Shown here piece by piece: positions 16,100 through 24,108 of a DNA stretch of 35,154 nucleotides. Position 1 is the stretch's first letter. Every line of letters starts with the position of its first letter. The stretch comes from Lysobacter sp. Root690. GTDB lineage: Bacteria; Pseudomonadota; Gammaproteobacteria; Xanthomonadales; Xanthomonadaceae. A model generated the notes under the pieces. It searched no databases. It was not told the origin of the DNA and saw only the letters and a list, made by a program, of their open reading frames with translations. A program made the position numbers and the translations under genes. Where the stretch lies: contig NZ_LMHM01000001.1 in the NCBI RefSeq assembly GCF_001427785.1, positions 404,429-439,582 of the forward strand, given 5' to 3'.

Positions 16100-16995
16100 T
16101 GGAAGAGTGGATCCTGATGGCGCTGGCGCCGGTGTTCCTTCTGCTGATCGCGCTGGAAGCCTGGTACTGGCGCAAGCGCCGACCCGATCAGTACAGCCTG
16201 CGCGACACCTTGTCGAACGCGGCGCTGGCGTTGATGCACCAGGCCAGCGACGCGGTCGCCTGGCTGATCGTGATCGGGCTGTACTACGCCGTCTACGCAC
16301 ATCGATTGTTCGAACTGCCGGCCTCGGCCTGGACCATCGCCGGCCTGTTCCTGGCCCAGGATTTCTTTTACTACTGGTTTCACCGCGCCAGCCATCGCAT
16401 CCGCTGGATGTGGGCCTCGCACGTCACCCACCATTCCTCCGAGCGGCTCAACCTGTCGACCGCGTTCCGGCAGAGCCTGACCTATCCGATTTCCGGCATG
16501 TGGCTGTTCTGGCTGCCGCTGGCGTGGATCGGCTTCGAACCCAAGCACATCGTCGCGGTGGTCGCGATCAATCTGGCGTTCCAGTTCTTCGTGCACACCC
16601 AGGCGGTCGGCAAGCTCAGCTGGCTGGAGAAAGTGTTCAACACGCCGTCGCACCATCGCGTGCATCACGCGCGCAACGCGAAGTACATCGACCGCAATTA
16701 CGCCGGTGTGCTGATCGTCTGGGACAAGTTGTTCGGCACCTATGTCGAGGAAGACGACGCGGTGCCGTGCGAGTACGGCATCATCGGCCAGATCCACAGC
16801 CACAATCCGATCAAGCTGACCTTCCACGAGTGGATCGCGATGTTCGGCGACGCCTGGCGCGCGCGCGGCCTGCGCGGCATGTTCGGGCAGTTATTCGGAC
16901 CGCCCGAGCGCGCGTTGGCGCATACCACCCCAGTGGTTATTCCGACGGCGCCGACGTCGACGTCGACAACCCTTCTGGCCGACAGCCGCGATTGA
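16099..16995 (+). CDS. Sterol desaturase/fatty acid hydroxylase family membrane enzyme
   Basis: A 298-residue integral-membrane di-iron enzyme. The histidine clusters of the family are present: HRASH (95-99), HVTHH (108-112), His166 in FFVHTQ, and HHRVHH (185-190). About four to five hydrophobic segments lie at 5-21, 48-68, 76-93, 128-145 and 150-168. Family members hydroxylate or desaturate sterols, carotenoids, fatty acyl chains or ether lipids using O2 and an electron donor; the substrate here is unknown. The start overlaps the SRPBCC gene, which is taken as the first gene of this two-gene operon. The Thr/Ser-rich tail after 275 is not conserved. Converges on the GST gene. Confidence 0.9.
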   Translation: MEEWILMALAPVFLLLIALEAWYWRKRRPDQYSLRDTLSNAALALMHQASDAVAWLIVIGLYYAVYAHRLFELPASAWTIAGLFLAQDFFYYWFHRASHRIRWMWASHVTHHSSERLNLSTAFRQSLTYPISGMWLFWLPLAWIGFEPKHIVAVVAINLAFQFFVHTQAVGKLSWLEKVFNTPSHHRVHHARNAKYIDRNYAGVLIVWDKLFGTYVEEDDAVPCEYGIIGQIHSHNPIKLTFHEWIAMFGDAWRARGLRGMFGQLFGPPERALAHTTPVVIPTAPTSTSTTLLADSRD

Positions 16996-17043
16996 AGCGG
17001 GCGTCGGCCGAGGTAGACGCGTTTTACTGATGAAGCGCGCGGC

Positions 17044-17661
17044 TCAATCGTGGGTCTCGCCCGACAACGGCGTGGCCCGCATCGAATCGCGCCGTTCGAA
17101 CGCATCCAACCAACCGCTGAGTTTCGGCCGGCCCTCGCGAAAATCCGGCAATTCGCGAAATGCCAGCCAGCTCAGCGCGGTGGCGATGGAAATATGGCCG
17201 ACGTGCAGCGGAGCGTAGGCATCGAGTTCGCGTTCCAGCCAGTCGTAGCTCTCGATCAGCTTGAGCGTGTAGGCCTCGCGCAACGCGTCGTAGCGCAAGG
17301 CCTCGGGCCGACGCACGGTTTCCCAACGCACCTTGATCCCGGCATCGGCCAGGCCCTGCGCGATCGCCTGCAGGCGCAAGGCCTGCCAACGCGCTTCGCC
17401 GTCGCGCGGAATCAGCGGCGCGCGCTCGTGCAAGGTGTCGAGGTAGGCGCAGATGATGTCGGAGTCGAACAGTGCCGACTGGCCGGGACGAATCAACACC
17501 GGCACCTTGCCGAGCGGGTTCTGCGCGTACACCGCGTCGTTGCGCAGAGTCGGGCTGGTTTCGTGATGCACCACCTCGATCCGATCGGCCAGCCCGGCCT
17601 CGTGCGCGAACACCAACGCCTTGCGCGCGTACGGCGAGTGGGTTTGATAGAGCAATTGCAT
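17044..17661 (-). CDS. Glutathione S-transferase family protein
   Basis: A 205-residue cytosolic GST. The thioredoxin-like N-terminal domain (1-80) includes SPYARKALVFAHE with Ser9 as the likely glutathione-activating residue, the cis-proline motif GKVPVL (51-56) and DSDIICAYL, whose Ser contacts the gamma-glutamyl group. The all-helical C-terminal domain follows with SIATALSWLAF. Function is conjugation or reduction with glutathione, substrate unknown. ATG at 17661 has AGGA upstream and begins at the first conserved residues. It is the last gene of a leftward pair after the M20 peptidase, 43 bases apart, so co-transcription is likely. Confidence 0.9.
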   Translation of the reverse strand: MQLLYQTHSPYARKALVFAHEAGLADRIEVVHHETSPTLRNDAVYAQNPLGKVPVLIRPGQSALFDSDIICAYLDTLHERAPLIPRDGEARWQALRLQAIAQGLADAGIKVRWETVRRPEALRYDALREAYTLKLIESYDWLERELDAYAPLHVGHISIATALSWLAFRELPDFREGRPKLSGWLDAFERRDSMRATPLSGETHD

Positions 17662-17704
17662 GGGGCGGGTTCCTGAGAAGCAGATAGGGATCAAAGCACT
17701 AACG

Positions 17705-19126
17705 TCATCGCGGATCGACATCGCCGCGCGCATCATGCAGCAAGCACGCCAGCGCCGCGGTGATGCGGCGCGCGGTCGGCAGATGCAGGAACTCGTTCGG
17801 TCCGTGCGCGTTGGATTGCGGCCCGAGCACGCCGGTAACCACGAACTGCGCCTGTGGAAAACGTTCGCCGAGCATGGCCAGAAACGGAATGCCGCCACCG
17901 CCGCCGATCAAGGCGCCGTCGCGGCCGAACGCATCGTGCGATGCGCGTTGCAGGCTGTCCGCCAACCACGGCGCGACCGGCGGCGCGTGCCAGCCTTCGC
18001 TGACCGAATCGATGGTAAACCCGACCTGGCTACGATACGGCGGGTCGGCTTCGAGCAGTTCTTTCAACCGCTGCGATGCGACCTGCGGGTCGAGGGTCGG
18101 CGGCAAACGCAGGCTCAGCTTGAGCGCGGTATGCGGCTGCATCACCGCGGCGGCATCGGCCACCGCCGGCAGGCCGTCGATACCGGTGATCGCCAGTTGC
18201 GCGCGCCAGGCGCGGTTGAGCGCCAGTTCGCCGGGCGCCTCGTTGACCGGACGGGTGTCGGCATGAAACGGAAACCCGCGCACCAGTCCTTCGCCCAAGG
18301 CATTCGCCGCGAGCCAGGCCTGCTCGCGCCGCGCCGCGGGGATCTCGACCTGGAAGTCGGCGATCACGTCGCCGCTGATCGGATCTTCCAGCCGCGACAA
18401 CAATTGACGGACGATGCGGAAACTCGACGGCACGATCCCCGACGCATCGCCCGAATGCACGCCTTCATCGAGCACCCGCACGCTCAGGGTTCCGGCGACC
18501 TGTCCGCGCAGCGAGGTCGTGGTCCACAACTGATCGTAATCGCCGCAGCCGGCGTCGAGCGCGATGATCAGGCGCGGCTCGCCGAGCCGCGGCGCCAGCA
18601 GTTCGATGTACGCCGGCAAATCGACGCTGCCCGATTCTTCGCTGGCCTCGATCACGATCAGACAACGCGGATGCGCCAGCCCCTGATCGCGCAAGGCGCG
18701 CAGCGCGGCGATCGCGGCGAAGATCGCGTAGCCGTCGTCGGCGCCGCCGCGTCCGTACAGACGCTCGCCTTCGAGCACCGGCGTCCAGGCCGCGCGGCCC
18801 GGTGCCCAGCCCGGCATCGGCGGCTGTTTGTCGAGGTGGCCGTAGATCAGGCTCGGCGGGCCCGCTTCGCCGGGCACATCGATGTATATCAGCGGCGTGC
18901 GCCCGGGCAAACGCAGTACCTCGACCGTGGCGCCGGCCAGATCTCGCAGTTGTTCGCGCGCCCATTGCGTCATCAATTCGATCGCGCGGTCCATGTGGCC
19001 GTTGCCGGCCCAGTCGGGATCGAACGCCGGCGATTGGCACGGGATGGCTATGTAATCGCACAGCGCCGGCAGGATCCGGTCCTGCCAGGCGTGGTCGATA
19101 TGGAGCGAAAGCGCGGGGAAATCCAT
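17705..19126 (-). CDS. M20-family metallopeptidase
   Basis: A 473-residue dizinc peptidase of the M20 (ArgE/DapE/CPG2) family, subgroup of dipeptidases/carnosinase-like enzymes. Zinc ligands and catalytic residues can be traced: His97 in IYGHLDKQP, Asp130 in GRGGADDG, Glu163 (base) and Glu164 in EASEESGS, and His441 in SNAHGPNE close to the C terminus. The inserted dimerisation/lid domain spans about 200-370. No signal peptide, so probably cytosolic cleavage of dipeptides or N-acyl amino acids. ATG at 19126 has GAGAGG upstream. Divergent from the Lrp-type regulator, which may control it. Confidence 0.9.
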   Translation of the reverse strand: MDFPALSLHIDHAWQDRILPALCDYIAIPCQSPAFDPDWAGNGHMDRAIELMTQWAREQLRDLAGATVEVLRLPGRTPLIYIDVPGEAGPPSLIYGHLDKQPPMPGWAPGRAAWTPVLEGERLYGRGGADDGYAIFAAIAALRALRDQGLAHPRCLIVIEASEESGSVDLPAYIELLAPRLGEPRLIIALDAGCGDYDQLWTTTSLRGQVAGTLSVRVLDEGVHSGDASGIVPSSFRIVRQLLSRLEDPISGDVIADFQVEIPAARREQAWLAANALGEGLVRGFPFHADTRPVNEAPGELALNRAWRAQLAITGIDGLPAVADAAAVMQPHTALKLSLRLPPTLDPQVASQRLKELLEADPPYRSQVGFTIDSVSEGWHAPPVAPWLADSLQRASHDAFGRDGALIGGGGGIPFLAMLGERFPQAQFVVTGVLGPQSNAHGPNEFLHLPTARRITAALACLLHDARGDVDPR

Positions 19127-19238
19127 GCATTGACCTCTCGATGAGGCGAAAATGCTAACGGCGCGGCCCCGCGCTTTCGCCGCGAACCGATACCGGCCCG
19201 CGCGGTTTTCCGGCGCGTTCGCGCTCTAAGATGCGGCC

Positions 19239-19715
19239 ATGAAACTCGATCGATTCGACCGTCAGCTGCTGAACCTGGTGCAGGAAGACGCCGGCCAGAC
19301 CGCCGACCGTCTCGCCGAACAAGTCGCGCTGTCGCCCTCGGCGATCCAGCGCCGGCTGCGACGCATGCGCGAGGCCGGGGTGATCGTGCGCGAAACCGCG
19401 GTGGTCGATCCCAAGCAGGTCGGCAAACCGACCTTCTTCGTCGTCTCGCTGCAGGTCGAGCGCGAGCGCCCGGAACTGCTCGCGCAACTGCGCCGCTGGC
19501 TGGGCGCGCAGGATCAGGTGCAGCAGGTGTTCTACGTCACCGGCGAGGCCGATTTCGTATTAGTGGTGACCGCGCCGGACACCGAGGACTTCGACGCACT
19601 GATGATCCGCATGGTCGGCGAGAATCCGAACATCCGCCGTTTCACCACCAATGTCGCGCTGAGTCTGGTCAAGCGCGGGCTGACCATTCCGGTGGCGCTC
19701 GACGAGGACGACTGA
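19239..19715 (+). CDS. Lrp/AsnC-family transcriptional regulator
   Basis: A 158-residue regulator. Helix-turn-helix residues about 18-47 (TADRLAEQVALSPSAIQRR) are followed by the linker helix and the RAM ligand-binding domain (about 68-145) with VFYVTGEADFVLVV, the segment that holds amino-acid effectors in this family. Such proteins form octameric rings and respond to amino acids. It lies between the divergent M20 peptidase and the downstream PLP-dependent enzyme (126 bases on), both amino-acid catabolic candidates and therefore its likely targets. ATG at 19239 has a weak ribosome site. Confidence 0.9.
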   Translation: MKLDRFDRQLLNLVQEDAGQTADRLAEQVALSPSAIQRRLRRMREAGVIVRETAVVDPKQVGKPTFFVVSLQVERERPELLAQLRRWLGAQDQVQQVFYVTGEADFVLVVTAPDTEDFDALMIRMVGENPNIRRFTTNVALSLVKRGLTIPVALDEDD

Positions 19716-19841
19716 GCCGCGCTCACAAGCGCGCGCGAGTACGCGGGCCCGCTGCAAGCGCAAGCGCGAACGCGCCGAAATCCCGCGCCACGCCGCCGAT
19801 CTCGCCGCCAACCGGCGCGCGTCGCCGCCCACACTGGCGAC

Positions 19842-20891
19842 ATGAGCGAACATTGGCTGAGCGACCCGAACCGGCTGTGGCCGGATTACCGACCCACGCG
19901 GTTGATCGAACTGCCCGCGCTCGCGCGTCGCGCCGGCGTCGCGCGCGTGCTGGCCAAGGCCGAGAACGAACGGCCGCTGGGCAATTTCAAGGCGCTCGGC
20001 GGCATGGTCGCCGGCTTGCGCGGACTGGCGAGGATCACCGGTGCGCAGTCCCTCGATGAACTTCGCCATCGTTGCCGCGCATGGCCCTCGCCGCTGCGTC
20101 TGGTCTGCGCGAGCGACGGCAACCATGGCTTGGCCGTGGCCGCGGCGGCGCAGCACGCGGGTGTGGTCGCTACTGTGTTTCTGCCCGCAGCGGTCGGGGC
20201 GGTGCGCGCGGCGCGCATCCGAGCGCTCGGCGGCGAAGTGGTGATGGTGGACGGCAGTTACGACGACGCGGTCCTGGCCGCGCGCGCTGTGGAGACGCGC
20301 GGCGATGGCTTGTTGATCGCCGACACCAGCGACGATGCCACCGATCCGGCGGTGATCGACGTGATGGCGGGTTACGGTCTGATCGCGCGCGAACTCGCGT
20401 CGCAGTTGCGCGCGTACGCGGCGACCAGCGTCAGCCATCTGTTCGTGCAGGCCGGGGTCGGCGGACTGGCGGCCGCGCTCGCCGGTGGCCTGCATGCACA
20501 GGCGCTGGCGCCGCGGCGCTTGATCGTGGTCGAACCCGACGCCGCTGCGTGCGTGGCGCGCGCGCTGGCGCATGGCAAGCCGATACAGATCGAAGGCGAC
20601 CTGGACACCTCGGCGCAGATGCTGTCGTGCGGACTCGCCTCGGCCTCCGCGCTGGCCTTGTTGCTGTGGCATCGCGCGCAGGCGCTGTGTGTCGACGAGC
20701 CGGCCTTGCGACGTGCGCCGCGCGAACTGTCGGAATGCGGCGGCCCGCGCAGCACGCCATCGGGCGCGGCCGGCGTGGCCGGTTTGTTGCATGCGGCCCA
20801 CGGTCGCGCGCGGCGCGAGCTGCATGGGTTGGATTCGGCTAGCACGGTGCTGCTGATCGTTACCGAAGGCGCGATCGAGGACGCCGACTGA
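19842..20891 (+). CDS. PLP-dependent fold-type II enzyme, diaminopropionate ammonia-lyase-like
   Basis: A 349-residue PLP enzyme. Lys50 in GNFKALGG is the Schiff-base lysine, SDGNHGLAVAAAA is the cofactor-ring asparagine segment, and QAGVGGLAAA is the Gly-rich phosphate loop. The opening WPDYRPTRLIELP and the late segment SGAAGVAGL fit the diaminopropionate ammonia-lyase group, though it is about 50 residues shorter than usual DpaL. It probably eliminates ammonia from a 2,3-diamino or hydroxy amino acid, giving a keto acid; threonine/serine dehydratase activity is the alternative. It lies downstream of an Lrp-type regulator. ATG at 19842 has no strong ribosome site. Confidence 0.82.
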   Translation: MSEHWLSDPNRLWPDYRPTRLIELPALARRAGVARVLAKAENERPLGNFKALGGMVAGLRGLARITGAQSLDELRHRCRAWPSPLRLVCASDGNHGLAVAAAAQHAGVVATVFLPAAVGAVRAARIRALGGEVVMVDGSYDDAVLAARAVETRGDGLLIADTSDDATDPAVIDVMAGYGLIARELASQLRAYAATSVSHLFVQAGVGGLAAALAGGLHAQALAPRRLIVVEPDAAACVARALAHGKPIQIEGDLDTSAQMLSCGLASASALALLLWHRAQALCVDEPALRRAPRELSECGGPRSTPSGAAGVAGLLHAAHGRARRELHGLDSASTVLLIVTEGAIEDAD

Positions 20892-20927
20892 AACATTCGA
20901 AGCCGGTTGAAACGTGGGCGACGTAGC

Positions 20928-21821
20928 TCAGGAGAGCGCGAGACTGTCGAGCAGGAACTCCACCGTCGCGCGCACGCTCGGCAACTGGCCGCGCCGATGC
21001 GGCACCAGTAAGGTCGTGGTCACGCGGCCGGCGGTCCACTCGGGCAACACGCGCAGCAGTTGGCCGTTGCTCAGTTCGGCGCGGCACATGCGTTCGGGCA
21101 GCACGGTGATGCCCAGGCCGGCCACGGCGCCTGCGCGCAACACCCGGCCCTCGTTCGCGGTCATCCGCGCGCGCGGCTCGACCTGCGCCTGCGCGCCGTC
21201 GATCCGGGTCAGATGCCAGGCATCGCCGCCGGCCTGGCCGGTCAACAAGGCATCGTGTTCGCTCAGTTCCGGCGGCCCGCTCGGCAGACCGTGTTCGGCC
21301 AGATACATCGGCGCGGCCACCAGCACGATGTCCTCGACCAGGGCCTGACGCTGGATCAATCCCGAATCCGGCAACGGCGCGAAATGGCTGCGCACCGCGA
21401 TGTCGTAGCCCTCCTGGACCAGATCGACGCGGCGATCGCTGACGTCGACCAGCACGTGCATGCGCGGATACCGACGAGCGAGCACCGGCAGATGTTCGGC
21501 CAGATAGTCCTGCGCGGTCGGCACGCCGCAGCTGATCCGGACCTTGCCGGTTGGCTCGGCGACGCGGCGGCGCACGCTGTCCTCGGCCGCTTCGGTTTCG
21601 ATCAGCGCGGCGCGCGCGTGTTCGTAGAAATCGCGACCGGTGTCGGTCAAGGTGAAACTGCGCGAGGTGCGGTGGATCAGGCGCACGCCCAGATCGTCCT
21701 CAAGCGCGGCCACGCGTTTGCTCAGCGTGGACTTGGGCACGCCGAGCCGGCGCGAGGCCGCGGCGAAGCCGCCGTGCTCGACCGAGGCGGCGAACAGGAC
21801 CAGATCGTTGAGATTGAGCAT
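20928..21821 (-). CDS. LysR-family transcriptional regulator
   Basis: A 297-residue LysR-type regulator. The winged HTH is at the N terminus (NDLVLFAASVEHGGFAAASR, then VPKSTLSKRVAALEDDLG). The effector-binding periplasmic-protein-like domain (about 90-290) contains the usual GYDIAVR and AGLGITVLPE segments. ATG at 21821 is used; an in-frame GTG twelve codons upstream would run over the dyad described at 21825-21852. It is divergent from a GST gene, the classical LysR arrangement, so activation or repression of that GST in response to an electrophile or aromatic compound is likely. Confidence 0.9.
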   Translation of the reverse strand: MLNLNDLVLFAASVEHGGFAAASRRLGVPKSTLSKRVAALEDDLGVRLIHRTSRSFTLTDTGRDFYEHARAALIETEAAEDSVRRRVAEPTGKVRISCGVPTAQDYLAEHLPVLARRYPRMHVLVDVSDRRVDLVQEGYDIAVRSHFAPLPDSGLIQRQALVEDIVLVAAPMYLAEHGLPSGPPELSEHDALLTGQAGGDAWHLTRIDGAQAQVEPRARMTANEGRVLRAGAVAGLGITVLPERMCRAELSNGQLLRVLPEWTAGRVTTTLLVPHRRGQLPSVRATVEFLLDSLALS

Positions 21822-21824
21822 CGC

Positions 21825-21852
21825 CGCAAAGTACACACAGGCAGACTTTGCG
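21825..21852. promoter_or_regulatory. Probable operator for the LysR-type regulator
   Basis: Perfect eight-base inverted repeat CGCAAAGT (21825-21832) and ACTTTGCG (21845-21852) with a 12-base spacer. It lies 3 bases upstream of the LysR start and 132 bases before the divergent GST start, the expected place for an autoregulatory site. Confidence 0.55.
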
Positions 21853-21983
21853 TCCACTTTTCGCCGACTACCCGGAGCAAGTTCACATACCTACAGTGAT
21901 CGGCACGCAGGCGGCGGACCTGCATGCGAGCTTGGTCTCGCCCGGCCCCGCCGCTGCCAACCCTCATCACTCAAGGAATTCCG

Positions 21984-22688
21984 ATGTCCCCGATCCTCTA
22001 CTACGGCGTCCCGTCCGGCTGCTCGTTCGGCTCCATCGTCGCGTTGGAATGGTCCGGCCTGCCCTACCGGCTGGTGCGGGTCGACATGCCCGAGAAGATC
22101 CATACCGCGGCCTACCGCGCGATCAATCCGGTCGGCGAAACCCCGGCGCTGCTGACCGCGCGCGGCGACGTGCTGGCCGAAAGCCTGGCGATCCTCAATC
22201 ACATCGGCGCCGACGCCATCGCCAGCGGCATCGCCTTCGCTCAGGGCACGCGCGAGTTCGACGAGCTCAACCGCATGCTCGCCTTCCTCAACACCACTTT
22301 CTTCAATGCGTTCGCGCCGCTGTGGCATCTGCTCGAACACGAGAGCGACGAGCACGAGAAGGTCGCGTTGACCGCGTACGGCCGCGGCAAGGTCGAGCGC
22401 GCACACGCGCAACTCGAACGCATGCTGGGCGACCGGCCGTGGCTGCTCGGCGAGCATCGCACTTTGGCCGACGCCTACTTCATCGGCGTCGCGCGCTGGA
22501 CGAAGTATCACGCCGTGGTCGATCGCCGCGACTATCCGAACCTGCAACGCCTGTACGACAAGCTGGAAGCCGATCCGGCGGTGATCTTCGCCCATGCGAT
22601 CGAGCAGCAGACGGCCGCGATCAGCGCGGGTGGGTTCGCGGGTGAGATCGGGTTGGAAGAGGCGTTGGGGTTCAAGCGGGCGGCTTGA
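21984..22688 (+). CDS. Glutathione S-transferase family protein
   Basis: A 234-residue cytosolic GST. The thioredoxin-like part contains YYGVPSGCSFGSIVALE with Ser/Cys near residues 11-13 in the active position, the cis-proline motif GETPAL (50-55) and AESLAILNHI. The helical domain ends with GEHRTLADAYFIGVARW, the N-capping box typical of bacterial beta-class GSTs. ATG at 21984 has AAGGAATTCCG, a good ribosome site. Divergent from the LysR gene, which likely controls it. A 9-base-pair GC-rich hairpin at 22755-22775 lies 67 bases beyond the stop and could end transcription. Substrate unknown. Confidence 0.9.
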   Translation: MSPILYYGVPSGCSFGSIVALEWSGLPYRLVRVDMPEKIHTAAYRAINPVGETPALLTARGDVLAESLAILNHIGADAIASGIAFAQGTREFDELNRMLAFLNTTFFNAFAPLWHLLEHESDEHEKVALTAYGRGKVERAHAQLERMLGDRPWLLGEHRTLADAYFIGVARWTKYHAVVDRRDYPNLQRLYDKLEADPAVIFAHAIEQQTAAISAGGFAGEIGLEEALGFKRAA

Positions 22689-22740
22689 TGCGTGGCGTTT
22701 TGGATTCGCCATGAGCGATGGCGGATCGGCGGAGCAAAAG

Positions 22741-22894
22741 CAAATCCCCCCTAGCCCCCCTTTTTCAAAGGGGGGAATCCAACGGGTGAATCGATACGCG
22801 TCGAAAAACGCGATCACTCAAGGGGAAGCAGCTTTTGCCGTTGCCCACTTTAGAAAAAGGGGGCGGCGTCCGCGCAGCGGACGCGGGGGATTTG
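22741..22894. repeat. 154-bp element with 10-bp terminal inverted repeats
   Basis: Ends are CAAATCCCCC (22741-22750) and GGGGGATTTG (22885-22894), exact inverted copies. Inside are two hairpins: CCCCCCTTT with AAAGGGGGG (22755-22775), and GCGTCCGC with GCGGACGC (22866-22884). No coding capacity. The size and ends fit a non-autonomous mobile or REP-type element; the first hairpin may also terminate transcription from either side. Confidence 0.6.
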
Positions 22895-22896
22895 AG

Positions 22897-22920
22897 CTGT
22901 TGCTGTTGCTGTTGCTGTTG
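22897..22920. repeat. Short tandem repeat, four CTGTTG units
   Basis: Four perfect copies of CTGTTG immediately after the 154-bp element and outside any gene, 36 bases before the desaturase stop codon. Confidence 0.7.
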
Positions 22921-22955
22921 AGGCTACTGCTTTCGCCGTCGTAGCCCCAACCCCA

Positions 22956-24101
22956 TCAACCCTGCGCCTCAACCGCCTCAGCCCGCACCAACGGTCTCCG
23001 CGCACGCGGCCGGCTCGGCCACGCATGCCGCACGATCCGCCACATCACTTGGCCGAACTGCCGGGGCAGCGAGCCGGTGTCGTAATGCTGACCATAACGC
23101 CCGCAGATCTCGCGCACCTCCACCGCCAGCGCCGCATAACGACGCGCCGGCAGATCGGGGTAAAAGTGATGCTCGATCTGATGGCTCAGATTGCCGGTCA
23201 TCAGGTCCATCCACTTGCCGCCGCTGAGGTTGGCCGAACCGCGCAGCTGACGCAGATACCAATGCCCGCGCGATTCGTTGCGCACCGATTCCTTCGGGAA
23301 CACTTCCGCGTCGGCGGTGAAGTGGCCGCAGAAGATCACCGTGTAGGTCCACAGGTTGCGGATCACGTTGGCGACGACGTTGCCGAGCAGCACCGGCAGG
23401 AAGAACGGGCCGGCCAACGCGGGAAACAGCACGTAGTCCTTGAGCATCTGCTTGCCCATCTTGCGGCCGACCGGCACGAACTTGCGCCACATCGCGCGGT
23501 GCTTGGTCTTGCCGGTGAACCAGCGGCCCACGCGCAGTTCCTGGATCGCCACGCCCCACTCGAACAGCAGCGCGAACACCACCGCGATGAACGGCTGCAG
23601 CAGATAGAACGGACGCCAGCGCTGCTCCGGAAACAGACGCAGCAGGCCGTAGCCGATGTCGTCGTCCATGCCGCGCACGTTGGTCCAGGTGTGGTGCATG
23701 TAGTTGTGGGTTTTGCGCCAGTTGTCGCCGGTGGCGACGATGTCCCATTCGTAGGTCTTGCCGTCCAGATGCGGATCGCGCATCCAGTCGTACTGGCCGT
23801 GCATGACGTTGTGGCCGACTTCCATGTTCTCCAGGATCTTCGACAGCGCCAGCAACGCGGTGCCGAGGATCACGCCGGGCCAGAACAGCCACGACACGAA
23901 CGCGCCGCCGATCGCGCCGACCATCAGCAGCAAGCGGCCGAGCAAACCGGTATAGCGCACCACCGCGACCACGCGGCGAATGTAGTCGGCGTCGACCCGG
24001 CCGATCTGGGCGACGGTGCGCGCGCGCAGCGCGTCGAGTTCGGCGCCGAAGCGGTCGAGTTCGGTCGGGGTCAGCGCGCGATTGCGTTTGGATGCGGTCA
24101 T
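22956..24101 (-). CDS. desB: Membrane acyl-CoA/acyl-lipid desaturase (DesB-like)
   Basis: A 381-residue membrane-bound di-iron desaturase that would introduce double bonds into saturated acyl chains using O2. The three histidine boxes are present: GHNVMH (His97, His101), HNYMHH (His132, 136, 137) and HQIEHH (His307, 311, 312). Hydrophobic segments lie at about 52-90, 165-185 and 225-258. Electrons should come from the reductase encoded 7 bases upstream in the same operon. The layout (desaturase, reductase, divergent TetR regulator) is that of desB-desC-desT in Pseudomonas aeruginosa. Substrate and double-bond position are inferred from that model. ATG at 24101. Confidence 0.88.
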   Translation of the reverse strand: MTASKRNRALTPTELDRFGAELDALRARTVAQIGRVDADYIRRVVAVVRYTGLLGRLLLMVGAIGGAFVSWLFWPGVILGTALLALSKILENMEVGHNVMHGQYDWMRDPHLDGKTYEWDIVATGDNWRKTHNYMHHTWTNVRGMDDDIGYGLLRLFPEQRWRPFYLLQPFIAVVFALLFEWGVAIQELRVGRWFTGKTKHRAMWRKFVPVGRKMGKQMLKDYVLFPALAGPFFLPVLLGNVVANVIRNLWTYTVIFCGHFTADAEVFPKESVRNESRGHWYLRQLRGSANLSGGKWMDLMTGNLSHQIEHHFYPDLPARRYAALAVEVREICGRYGQHYDTGSLPRQFGQVMWRIVRHAWPSRPRARRPLVRAEAVEAQG

Positions 24102-24108
24102 GAGCGGA

